The notes under the pieces are model-generated. The model saw only the letters and a program-made list of their open reading frames with translations. It had not been told where the DNA came from and searched no databases. DNA of 64,000 nucleotides, taken from contig JAJEKV010000022.1 in NCBI GenBank assembly GCA_021234155.1, forward strand, positions 3,279,996 through 3,343,995, read 5' to 3'. Position numbers and translations under genes: made by a program. Shown in pieces: positions 31,999-42,026 of the stretch (its first letter is position 1; each line of letters begins with the position of its first letter). Source of the DNA: Isoetes taiwanensis. Its lineage: Eukaryota > Streptophyta > Lycopodiopsida > Isoetales > Isoetaceae.

Positions 31999-32895
31999 TC
32001 ATGAAGAGGAAAGGGAAAAGAAAAAGGGAGGAGAAAAGGGCAAAGTGAAAGGTAAAAAAGCACGGGTAAAAAGGAAAGAAGGAAAAGAGCACGAAAAAAG
32101 GGAAAGGAAAAGAAAAGGAGAAAAGAAAGGAAAAAATGACGCTATGAAAAGGAGAAGAGGGAAAGGGTGAGGATAAGAGGAAAAGAGAAGGGAAAAAGGT
32201 GATGAGGAAAAGGGTCGAGAAAGGGAAGAGGAAAGCAAAAGGGAAAGGGAAAGGGAAAAGAAAGGGGGAGGACGAGGGAACGAAAATGGACACTGGGAAA
32301 GGGGAAGAGGAAAAAGGTGGGGAAAGGGAAAAAAAAGAAGGGGAAAAAGGGACGCCAAAAAAATGGGAAGAGAAAAAAAAGGTGGGGAGAGGAAAGCAAA
32401 AGGGAAAAGAAAAAGGGAGGGGGAATCGAGAAAGGGAAGGAAAAAGGGCATAGAGAAAATTAGAAGAGAGAAGGGGGGAAAAGAGAAGGGAAAAAAAAGG
32501 GAAGAGGGAAAGTGCAAGGAAAGGGAAAAAAATACACAAAAATAAAGGGAAGGGAAAAAAGGGCGCTGGAAAAAAGGAGAAGAAAAAAAAGGTGGGGAAA
32601 AGGGATATGGGGAAAAGAAAGGGGGAGAACGAGGGAGCGAAAAGGGACACTGGTAAAGGGAAAGAGGAAAAAGGTGGGGAAAGGAGAAAAAAGGAAGGGA
32701 AAAAGGACACGGAAAAAAAGGGAGGAAAAAAGGGAAAAGAAAAAGGGAGGGGGAGGCGAGGAAGGAAAGGAAAAAGGGCATAGAGAAAACTGGAAGAGGG
32801 AATGGGGGGAAAAGAGAAGGGAAAAAAAAGGGAAGAGGGAAAGTGAGAGGAAAGGGGAAAAGGGAAAGTACGGAAGAAAGGAAAGAGGTAGAAGC
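31999..32895 (+). repeat. ~0.9-kb purine tract (G/A) inside Helitron 1
   Basis: The plus strand is almost only A and G, with words such as AAAAGGG and GGGGAAAAG. It includes an approximate ~340-350-bp internal duplication: AAAGGGCATAGAGAAAA occurs near 32443 and again near 32773, and GGGGGAG-ACGAGGGA occurs near 32266 and 32621. All long open frames here come from the absence of stop codons in a pyrimidine strand and are not genes. Confidence 0.9.
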
Positions 32896-33234
32896 ATAAA
32901 AGAGTGTCCGAATTTTTTTGTATATTAATGTAGAAAAATGAACTAGGTTAAAGTATTTGTAATGTACATTTTGAATTTTACATGGAGTTGCCCATCATTA
33001 ATGAAGGTGGTTGTCGTCCAATATTCTCCATAATTATACCAAATTCTCCCGAGATCTTGGCGCACATTTTGAACTTTCCTCAATGATCAAACATTGGCTC
33101 CAATGGATTCTACCTCAAGGAAAACTTGCCCCAAATCGATTATAACTGCTCCTAAATTGAATGCATATCAAGAATCAAATGTATCTTGAAGAAATTAAAA
33201 TCCCTTTCCTTCAAACAGTAATACAAATCTGGTT

Positions 33235-33660
33235 TATATTCTGGTTCCCCGCCAAGGGAAGCTATCAAGTATTGCAATCATCGAGTCAGCAAAATCATAC
33301 ATCCTCATAGGCAGTGGGTGCTTTAAGGATGTGGCGAGGTGGACCAGAGAAATGGGAATGAATTTTAGTGACCTTGTAAACGAAGGGAAGTGGAATGAAG
33401 AATGGGCAGATAGAGCTACAAGAGCATGGCTGCAAAAACACACAGGACCCAAGACACTCTGGCTCATGACAGTTTTCAACCCAGAACAAGATAGGACATC
33501 AGATGTACCGAGATAACCTGCTAGGAAAGTCCAGGAGAGACATCCTGGTAAGATTGTGACACTGGGGAAGTGGAAGATGAGAATCACATGATCAATGAGT
33601 GCTCGATATACGGAGACATCAGAGACAAGTACAGAAATATAAGATGGGGACAACTAGTTC
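33235..33660 (+). pseudogene. Decayed LINE-like fragment carried by Helitron 1
   Basis: Near the 3' end a frame reads GEVEDENHMINECSIYGDIRDKY (about 33564-33635). This resembles the E-x-HxLxxCxxYxxxR block of the zinc-binding tail of some reverse transcriptases. Another frame just upstream is open for about 60 codons (ARWTREMGMNFSDLVN, WADRATRAWL). Frames do not agree and stops are frequent, so this is a captured or inherited relic. The assignment is tentative. Confidence 0.35.
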
Positions 33661-33679
33661 TACGATAAAATTGTATTTA

Positions 33680-33708
33680 TGCCCGGCAACACTGGGCACC
33701 ATAACTAG
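33680..33708 (+). other. Helitron 1 3' terminal hairpin and CTAG
   Basis: An imperfect hairpin with an AAC loop precedes ACCATAACTAG. Helitron 2 has the perfect version, and the two differ by compensable changes (a G-T pair and one mismatch). Confidence 0.85.
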
Positions 33709-34059
33709 TATTTTTTATGGCTAGATTTTTGCAAAAAGGTCAATTGGCTCTTGAACTAGACAACTAGAAGTGCTAGTGCCCAAAAAGCCATGAGTAAAAT
33801 AATATGGGATCTAGGAGAAATTCCAGAATAGAATCAAGTAAAAAAAAGTCAATCCAAGGCAAAATGCAATGGACGGACGAGTTCCCCAGTCTAAAACTAC
33901 AAATTGACTTTGCCAACGCACCCCCCAAATATCATGCTTGCTTCATATGAAGGTCTTGCTTCCAGTATTTTAGACTTCTTCTTCTTTGACCTTATTTTAC
34001 CCCAATACCATATTTCATTCATCAAGGTCATCTTGGAGAAGTTTTGCATCTATTGTTGC
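33709..34059. other. Short intergenic stretch
   Basis: No gene or repeat was recognised between Helitron 1 and block A. Confidence 0.5.
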
Positions 34060-35101
34060 CATTTAAGCTTTGCTATTCGTTCAGGGGGGCAAGGTCCCCC
34101 TAAGTTGCCATTCTGGCATGTCGCAATTACCATAGGGACAAGCTACGTAATTAGTTTGGTCAAAGAAAGAAATGTGAATGCCCCACGGGGCAATATTTTG
34201 CGGTCACCACCTAGGTCGATTGACTACGAGAGTGTGATTTTATGAGCTATTTTGACACTTCTTGGAGAAGAGATGGTCTTCTGCCCATGAAATTTGCTCC
34301 CCAGTGTAATGTCGACATTCTAAGTCCATTGTCAGAGCCAATTCACTTTTTTGGAGTGGGGGAGAGGACTTTTGGGGTAATATGCTTTCAGGGGAATTTA
34401 ATGATCTGTCTTCTGGCATCACCACCCTTCCTCTACGTGATGACACGGTGATCCTGGTTGAGTCTAACATAGGCGAGGATGCCACAACACCCATCCGAGC
34501 AACCTGTTGTTGGGAAGCCGAGCTGACAACCTTCCCCAAGTTGAACAAGACCAGGACTTTGCGCCATTGCCTCACTAGAAAAGAGAGGTCAGACCCTATG
34601 AGACAAACTCCAAAAAAAAAATCCTGAGGCAGCCTTTCTTGGCGGCACTCCTCTGGGAAGCTGTATGCTAATCCCACCTCCCTCGCCCCTCCCCCCTCTC
34701 CCCCCTTCCAGAGCTTGTTTCCCCAATGAGACCGTTAAATCCTCCATTCAAGGACTTTGCTTTGAGCAGGTCCAAAAAAATCCAAGGTCAACCCAGGAAA
34801 ACCTATCAAACTGCAAAGTGTCCTGCGTGGATCATGTAGAAATCCCAAGTGTTTTCTCGTTTGGGCAGTATAGAGGCTCTAGAATGGCGATTTGACTTCG
34901 CCATATCAACTGGAATGGCGAAATTACTCTAAGGACCAAGCTACATGGTCAGTTAAGGCAACGAAAGAAACATAAACACTCTATATGGCAGTGTTCCGTA
35001 ACCACCTCCTAGGCCAATTGACTATGAATGTGTTGGACATGAGCTACTTTGGCGCTTCTTGAAGAAGGGTGGTCTTCTGCCCACGAAACTTGCTTCCCAG
35101 T
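34060..35101 (-). repeat. 0.8-kb monomers, block A left part
   Basis: A partial monomer (to about 34308) and a full one (34309-35093) lie inverted relative to the copies at 1-5.5 kb. Each starts GTAATGTCGACATTC and ends TCTTCTGCCCACGAAACTTGC or a close variant. One frame is open for 81 codons in the full monomer (MLSGEFNDLSSGITTL) and 170 codons in block B; no domain is recognised. Confidence 0.75.
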
Positions 35102-35698
35102 CAGGGAATAAATTACTAATCGCATATTTCTTATTAGCCAAAACGACTTTAGCTAAACTTGCTCGATATTAATCCCAACACTTTCTGTGATTTAACTAAA
35201 CTCTATATATTTTTCCTTTCATACTTTCTAGCATTTAGCTAAACTAACCCAAACATCATCCCTAAAATTTCTGTGGTGTGGCCATCGGAAATATTAAGCC
35301 AAATTACTATACTTGTTTTCAATTAGTCATTTTCTTTGTGAAAACATTCTAAAATAATGCTATTAACAAAATCTATAATTCAAATTGACTTATAATGCTA
35401 GAAACTAAACTACTAATCATATATTTCTTATAAACCATAATTATATTAGCTAAACTCGCCTGAAATTCATTCTAAAAGTTTCTAAGTTTCTATGGTTTAG
35501 CTAAACAATACAAAATTTCACTCTCTTACTTTCTAGCATTTGGCTAAAGAGCTCCAGGATTGGTGCAGTCGCAAAAAAAGTTAAGCTAAAATTATTATTA
35601 GTTTTTCCTAATTTTTTCCATTTACTTTAGCCAATTTTTTTCGAAAATGTCCTAAAAAATCGCCAAATAGCTAAGTTTAGCCCGTAAATTATTCCATA
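35102..35698. mobile_element. hAT-like MITE, block A copy (597 bp)
   Basis: The ends are CAGGGAATAAATTAC and, on the other strand, TATGGAATAATTTAC: 15-bp inverted repeats with 3 mismatches. TTCCCAGT is duplicated on both sides (35094-35101 and 35699-35706). An 8-bp duplication and a YA-GG start fit hAT elements. The body is AT-rich and non-coding, with many GCTAAA/TTTAGC words. The insertion splits two 0.8-kb monomers at the same base in all three blocks. Confidence 0.8.
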
Positions 35699-35706
35699 TT
35701 CCCAGT

Positions 35707-36780
35707 GTAATGTCGATGTTCTAAGTCCATTGACAGAGCCGATTCACATTTTCGGAGTGCGGAAGAGGACTTTTGGGGCAATCTGCTTTTAGTGGAATTT
35801 AATGATCTGTCTTTTGGCATCACCACCCTCCCTCTACGTGATGACACGATACCAAGATCCTGGTTAAGTCTAACATAGGCGAGGATGCCACAACACCCAT
35901 CCGAGCAACTTATTGTTGGGCAGCCGAGCTGGCACCCTTCCCCAAGTTGAACAAGACCAGGACTTTGCGCCGCTGCCTCACTAGAGAAGAGAGGGATGAG
36001 ACGGACTCCAAAAAAAATCCCCAGGTAGCCATTCCTCGCGGCGCTCCTCCGAGAAACCGTATGCTAATCCCACCTCCGCTCCTCCCCACCCTCTCTTCCA
36101 GAGCTTGTTTCCCCTATGCAACCATCAAATCCTCCATTCAAGGACTACTGTGAGTAGGTCCAAAAAAATCTAAGATGGGCCCGGGAAAACCTATCAAACT
36201 GCAAAGTGTCCTGCGTGGACCATGTAGAAACCCCAAGTGTTTTCTCGTTCGGGCAGTATAGAGGCTCCAGAATAGCGATTTGACTTCACCATATCAACTG
36301 GAATGGCAAATTTAGCCTAGGAACCAAGTTATATGATCAGTTAAGGCAATGAAAGAAACAACAACACTCTATATGGCAGTATTCCGTAACCAGCTCCTAG
36401 GCCAATTGACTACGAATGTGTTGGAAATGAGCTATTTTGGCACTTCTTGAAGAAGGGGTGGTTTTCTGCCCACAAAACGTGGTCTTTAGGGTAATGTCGA
36501 CGTTCTAAGTCCATTGGAAGTGCCCATTCACATTTTCGGAGTGCGGGAGTTGCTTATCTGTTGCTAAGGCCATAGGGAAAGGACATTTCAGACAAGCTGC
36601 TTTCGGAAGGTTTTAAGGATTTGTCTTCTGGCATCAACACTTTCCCTCTACGTGATGGCACTACGCAAGATCCTAGTCGAATCTAACTAGGACATGGCCT
36701 CCGAAACGTAAACCCTGTGTGTTGCTAGGTTATTGAAGGGTTTACGTTATGGAGGTCGAATTTTGGTCGTTTCCACTTGG
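35707..36780 (-). repeat. 0.8-kb monomers, block A right part
   Basis: A second full monomer (to about 36475) is followed by a partial third one beginning GTAATGTCGACGTTC near 36490. The spacing of about 780-800 bp between starts, after removing the MITE, shows that the family is tandemly arranged here. Confidence 0.75.
36702..36760. other. Inverted repeat with ~20-nt loop
   Basis: CTCCGAAACGTAAACCCT pairs with AGGGTTTACGTTATGGAG across the loop TGTGTTGCTAGGTTATTGA. Copies occur in block C (about 59530-59590) and, weaker, block B (about 47490-47545). A related GGGTTTACG box lies near 5377. Confidence 0.7.
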
Positions 36781-37540
36781 GACATAGTGGAGAAGTTGCA
36801 CTTGAAGATGTGAAGCAATAGGAATTGACGAAATGGGATTTGGATCTATCCTCCTCCCGCTGTGGCAATTAGAAATCAAGAGCTAACTGTATATAGATTA
36901 TCATTAAAGTCTAATGCATCCCGCAAAATCTGACCATATAGTTTGTCTTCCTCTCCCCATGCCGCTGAATCATTTTGGGATACGTGTATACAAGGTGATA
37001 CCTCTCAGTTGTATTAGTTCATATACATGTTTTCATATGGATATGGCGTGTTAGAACCTCCAGGTTGCTTAAGGCAATCAATCTTTGTGCAACATCATGG
37101 AAAAATGCATCAATTACATTAGGATCCCTAAAGAAAAATGAAGTAGTTGCACTCAGATCTAATTATCTTGATCTGTGCTAATCTTTTTCAAATGATTTTT
37201 GGAGGAGCAACCAGAGAAAGTTTGTGGTGAGATGTAAGAAAAAATTTGGCTCAATTTGGATTTGGAATCTCATAAAAAATCGGGTTCGAAGTTAGAAGAA
37301 AATTTGGCCAATGCACTTCTTCAAGACACAAAAATGTCGGCATGATCGCTCCAAAATTATTACCTTGGACTTATGGAAAGGGCGAGACTGTGTTGGGCAT
37401 ATGTTGGGCAAAAATGTTGGAAATATGTTGGAACCAAATGTTAAACAAACTGCTTTATATGTTAACGGACCTTGATTATGCATATTTGTAGATAAATATT
37501 AACAACTTAAATTTGAATGCTAATTTAGAGTTCATATTAA
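36781..37540. other. Block A spacer, no gene
   Basis: The AT-rich spacer is conserved in blocks B (47560-48330) and C (59600-60365). It contains repeated ATGTTGG words near 37395-37440 just before the minisatellite. No coding domain is seen. Confidence 0.6.
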
Positions 37541-39493
37541 CTCAAACATGCCAAGCGGGCTCCAACATGCCAAGGTGGTTCAAACATGCCACCTAGACTC
37601 CAACATGCCACTTAGGTTCCAACATGCCACCTAGGCTCAAACATGCCAAGGTTGCCCAAACATGCCACCTAGGCTCAAACATGCCACCTAGACTCCAACC
37701 TGCCACCTAGGCTCCAACATGCCATTTAGGCTCAAATATGTCAAGGTGGGTCAAATATGCCAGGGGGGCTCCAACATGCCACGTGAACATGAATATGCCA
37801 TGGTGGCTCAAACATGCCAAGAGGGCTCAAACACGCCACTTAGGCTCCAATCGGCCACCTAGGCTCGAACATGAACATGCCACCTAGGCTCAAACATGCC
37901 AAGATGGCTCAAACACGCCACCTAGGCTCCAATATGGCACTTAGGCTTAAACATGCCACATGGGCTCCAACATGCCACATAGGCTCCAACATGCCAAGGT
38001 GGCTCCAACATGCCACCTGGGCTGCAACATGCCACCTAGGCTACAACATGGCACCTAGGCTCAAACATGCCAAGTTGGCTCAAACATGCCACATGGGCTC
38101 CAACATGCCACCTCGGCTCAAATATGCCAACATGGCTCAAGCATGCCACCTAGGCTCCAACATGCCATGGTGGCTCAAACATGCCACGCGGGCTCCAACA
38201 TGCCACCTAGTCTCAAACGTGCCAAGATGGGTCAAGCATATCGTCTAGGCTCCAACATGCCACCTAGACTCCAACATGACACCTAGGCTCAACATGCCAC
38301 CTAGGCTCAAACGTGCCAAGGTGGCTCAAACATGTCAAGATAGCTCAAACATGCCACCTAGCTCAAACATACCACCTAGGCTCCAACATGCCAAGGTGGC
38401 TGAAACATACCACATGGGCACCAACCTGCCAAGGTGGCTCAAACATGCCACATGGGCTCCAACATGCCACCTAGGCTTAAACATGCCAAGGTGGCTCAAG
38501 CATGCCGCCTAGGCTCCAGCATGCCACCTAGACTCCAACATGCCACCTAGATTCCAACATGCCACCTAGGCTGAAACATGCCATGGTGGCTCAAACATGC
38601 CACGCGGACTCCAACATGCCACCTAGGCTCAAACATGCCAAGGTGGCTCAAGCATGCCTCCTAGTCTCCAACATGCCACCTAGGCTCTAACATGCCAAGG
38701 TGGCTCAAACCAGCCACCTAGGCTCCAACATGCCACCTAGGCTCAAACATGCCATGTAGGCTCCAACATGCCACCTAGGCTCAAACATGCCAAGGTTGCT
38801 CAAACATGCCACGATGGCTCCAACATGCCGCCTAGGCTCCAAGATGCCAAGGTGGGTCAAACATGCCAAGTTGGCTGAAACATGCCACGTGGGTTCCAAC
38901 ATGCCACATAGGCCAAAACATGCCAACATGTCACATAGCATCACCTAGGCTCCAACCTAGACCCCAACATGCCATCTAGGCTCCAACATGCCACCTAGGC
39001 TCAAACATGCCATGGTGGCTCAAACATGCCATGTGGGCTCCAACATGCCACTTAGGCTCAAACATGCCAAGGTGGCTCGAGCATGCCGCCTAGGCTCCAA
39101 CATGCCACCTAGACTTCAACATGCCACTAGGCTCCAACATGCCACCTAGGCTCTAACGTGCCAAGGTGGCTCAAACATGCCAAAATGGCTCAAACATGCC
39201 ACCTAGGCTCCAACATGCCACCTAGGATCAAACATGACATGTAGGCTCCAACATGCCACCTAAGGCTCAAACATGTGAAGGTGGCTCAAACATGCCACGC
39301 GGGCTCCAACATGACACCTAGGTCTAAACACATCACCTAGGCTCTAACATTCCAAGGTGGCTCAAACATGCCACATGGGCTTCAACATACCAAGGAGGGT
39401 CAAACATGCCAAGATGACTCAAACATGCCACGTAGGTTCCAACATGCCACCTAGGCTCCAACATGCCAAGGTGGCTCAAACATGCCATCTAGA
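37541..39493 (+). repeat. 19-bp minisatellite array, block A
   Basis: About one hundred head-to-tail units follow the pattern CTC(A/C)AACATGCCA then a variable five-base core and GG. Common cores give CCTAGG, AAGGTGG, CATGGG, CGCGGG and ATGGTGG endings. Because 19 is not divisible by 3, every frame cycles and reads a 19-residue repeat; the resulting open frames are artefacts. The array is followed directly by a CT-rich run and the LINE ORF1 segment. Confidence 0.97.
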
Positions 39494-39620
39494 CCCCCTC
39501 TCTCTCTTTCTTTCTCTCTCTCTGGGGCGCTACAGTGGGCGTTATCATGGCACAGAAAATTAGGTCTAGAATGGAGAAAAACAAAGTAGAGAATATATCA
39601 AAAGGGGAGAATACAGGAAA
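39494..39620 (+). repeat. CT-rich run and leader before LINE ORF1
   Basis: A CCCCCTCTCTCTC-type run is followed by GGGGCGCTACAGTGGGCG and a leader up to ATG at 39621. In block B the GGGCGCTACAGT element is present twice and the CT run is longer. Confidence 0.7.
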
Positions 39621-41035
39621 ATGAGCCTGGCTCCCGATGCTGCCAGTTCCAGTCCGGATGCTGCCAGTTCTGGAATGCAGGGGGCCACCTTTGTGGCTCC
39701 CAAAAAGAACAAAAAAAAGCACAAAAAGGGATTTCTGTTACATCTGCAGACTCTGATGCGGCACTTATCATCAACGCCAGCTCTGCCACTGACGAATCTA
39801 AGGAAGAACAATCTGATGAAAGTGAAAAAGGAGAAGAAAATAGAGATGGAGGGTCGAATCCAGTATCTGCACAGGAGAAGTTTGTTTTGATGAAACAGAG
39901 TATGAAAATGATGCTGAATGATTTCAAAACAGAATTTATGCGAGTTTTATGGGCAGTGTTATACAAGAAATGATAGGACCGCCGTAAATCGAGTCCGGGA
40001 TGTGGTATTTCCGGACTTTTTTTGTGGTGTTTCTGGCCACCCGTTATCAGCCACTGTGCACTTCACAGTTTTAAGCCCAGAATCAGCTATTTTAGGTCAT
40101 TTTTTGCTTGATCCGGCTCTATCTAAGCTCAAATCACTTCCTCTCTTCATCAAACTAGTGTTAAAGAGGAAGACAAAGCGATTGGAAGGGCTTTTGAAGC
40201 ATTTCAAGCCGTCCAGGGAGCTGCAAGAAGGATCCGGCCAAAGATTTTGACTCTGCCGCGCAGTTTCGCGCTTGGTTTTTGGCCAGAAATACCACTTTTT
40301 GGCCAGAAACACCATATTTTTGGCCAGAAACACCACTTTTTTTGGCCAGAAACACCACTTTTTTGGCCGAAAATACCACTTGGCTGATATCGGATGGCCG
40401 AAAACACCACAAAAAATGTCCGGAAATACCACATCCCGGACTCGATATACGGGCGCCCGAAATGATAAGGGAAGTGAAGCAAACACTGGCAACTTCAGAG
40501 AGAGATGAATAGAATCAAACAGGAAAATCTTGAGGCAACACAAAAATTAAAAGAGGATCTGGATTTGGTAAAGAATAACATCAATGGGCATCCAACTGTA
40601 GAATCAAGTGGAAAAAGGGAGGAAACTAGGCATGAAGACGGACTAACAGAGCTGAAGCAACAACTATCCTGCTTCATGGAGGAACAGGACAGAAGAAATA
40701 GGCCACTGAATCTCAGACTGATAGGCTTGCCAGAAGAAGAAAATGAGAAAGTAAAGATTGTTGTTGATGAATTGCTTAAGGAGAAAATGCAGATTGAGCA
40801 CACTGGAATTGTAGATGCATATAGAGTTGGTAGAAACGCGGAATGGAATAGACATGTGGTACTAAAATTCCATGAGAAAGAAGATCGGTTTAATATACTT
40901 ACGAAAAGGACTGCTCTCAAGGGACTGAATATTTGGATCAATCGTGGAGAGAAAAGAAGAAGTAAACAAATTCAAGGAAGCGAAGAGCCAAAAAAAAGAA
41001 GTTTCTTGGAGGAAGGAAAAGGTTGTTGTAGGTAA
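39621..41035 (+). pseudogene. LINE ORF1 (L1-type RRM), block A first copy, split by a MITE
   Basis: The N-terminal part opens at ATG 39621 (MSLAPDAASSSPDAASSGMQ) with a lysine-rich stretch KKNKKKHKK. A second frame gives an acidic segment and a helical VLMKQSMKMMLNDFK. After the MITE insertion (39976-40458) an ATG at 40505 opens 176 codons: coiled coil (KQENLEATQKLKEDLDLVK), then an RRM-type core NRPLNLRLIGLPEEENEK, AYRVGRN, RHVVLKFHEKEDRFNIL and LKGLNIWINR. This is the pattern of the L1 ORF1 protein (Transposase_22), an RNA-binding trimer in animals. It is the least damaged copy in its C-terminal half. No ORF2 follows. Confidence 0.75.
39976..40458. mobile_element. MULE-like MITE (483 bp) with ~88-bp inverted repeats
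   Basis: GAAATGATA is duplicated at 39967-39975 and 40459-40467. The ends are GGACCGCCGTAAATCGAG and, inverted, GGGCGCCCGTATATCGAG. They continue in near-perfect inverted repeat through GTCCGGGATGTGGTATTTCC, a T run, GTGGTGTTTC and ATCAGCCA for about 88 bases. Inside the right arm a TGGCCAGAAACACCA word is repeated five times. A 9-bp duplication and long terminal inverted repeats point to the Mutator superfamily. The central ~200 bp has no recognised gene. The empty site is intact at 41477-41485 and 50706-50714. Confidence 0.88.
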
Positions 41036-41194
41036 ATAGGCTATTCCAGGTGACTCTCCCCGTCGCCCATTCTTCTCGCCATGGTAGTGCCAGATACTCT
41101 GTTCTGCCAAGGTCAACGAAGCTTGGAGGTCTGGAAGCTAGTCTAAGACTCGATGAGCGAGGGGGCATCTATTTGTGGCCATGTCTGTAGATGT

Positions 41195-42026
41195 CTGTGG
41201 CTCCCAAAAAGAACAAAAAAAAGCACAAAAAGGGATTTCTGTTACATCTGCAGACTCTGATGCGGCACTTATCATCAAAGCCCAGCCACGCTTAATCGAT
41301 TTTAATCTAGGGAAGAACAACTGATGAAAGTGAAAAGGAGAAGAAAATACGATGGAGGGTCGAATCCAAAGATTCCGCGACGGGGAAAAGTTTGTTTTGA
41401 TGAAACAGAGTATGAAAATGATGCTGAATGATTTCAAAATAGAATTTATGCGAGTTTTATGGGCAGTGTTATACAAGAAATGATAAGGGAAGTGAAGCAA
41501 ACACTGGCAAATTCAGAGAGAGATGAATAGAATCAAACAGGAAAATCTTTAGACAACACAAAAATTAAAAGAGGATCTGGATTTGGTAAAGAATAACATC
41601 AATGGGCATCCAACTGCAGAATCAAGTGGAAAAAGGGAGGAAACTAGGGATGAAGACGGACTAACAGAGCTGAAGCAACAACTATCCTGCTTCATGGAGG
41701 AACAGGACAGAAGAAATAGGGCACTGAATCTCAGACTGATAGGCTTGCCAGAAGAAGAAAATGAGAAAGTAAAGATTGTTGATGAATTGCTTAAGGAGAA
41801 AATGCAGATTGAGCACACTGGAATTGTAGATGCATATAGAGTTGGCAGAAAAGTGGAATGGAATAGACATGTGGTACTAAAATTTATACTTACGAAAAGG
41901 ATTGCTCTCAAGGGACTGAATATTTGGATCAATCGTGGAGAGAAAAGAAGAAGTAAACAAATTCAAGGAAGCGAAGAGCCAAAACAAAGAAGTTTCTTGG
42001 AGGAAGGGAAAGGTTGTTGTAGGTAA
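41195..42026 (+). pseudogene. LINE ORF1, block A second copy
   Basis: This is a tandem copy of 39690-41194 without the MITE, starting at CTGTGGCTCCC. The N-terminal region is more damaged than the first copy (garbled 41275-41390). A stop replaces the Glu codon in NRIKQENL. From 41583 the RRM-containing frame is open for 147 codons with a small deletion that removes HEKEDRFN, so it reads LKFILTKR. The same deletion and stop are in block B, which makes this copy the closer relative of block B in that half. Confidence 0.75.

Larger units (their letters stand above)
31890..33708 (+). mobile_element. Helitron 1 (non-autonomous)
   Basis: The 5' end is A^TCTTATATTATAAAG at 31890. The 3' end is a hairpin (TGCCCGGC-AAC-ACTGGGCA, imperfect) at 33680-33698 followed ten bases later by CTAG and a host T (33705-33709). 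Both termini match those of Helitron 2. There are no inverted repeats and no target duplication, as expected. It carries no Rep/helicase gene, so it must rely on another element. The cargo is a ~0.9-kb purine tract and a decayed reverse-transcriptase-like fragment. Confidence 0.85.

Noticed and set aside
31931-32897. Minus-strand frames of about 260 codons rich in Phe, Ser, Pro and Leu
   Set aside because: The pyrimidine strand of a purine tract cannot easily form stop codons, so several frames are open at once. Composition alone explains them.
33904-34245. 113-codon plus-strand open frame before block A
   Set aside because: Its second half is repeat monomer and the first half shows no domain or codon pattern.
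37541-39493. Long open frames through the minisatellite arrays, reading MPRWLKHATWAPTCHL-like repeats
   Set aside because: A 19-bp unit without stops stays open in several frames and gives the same 19-residue cycle in each. There is no start context, no flanking coding sequence, and indels break it at random.
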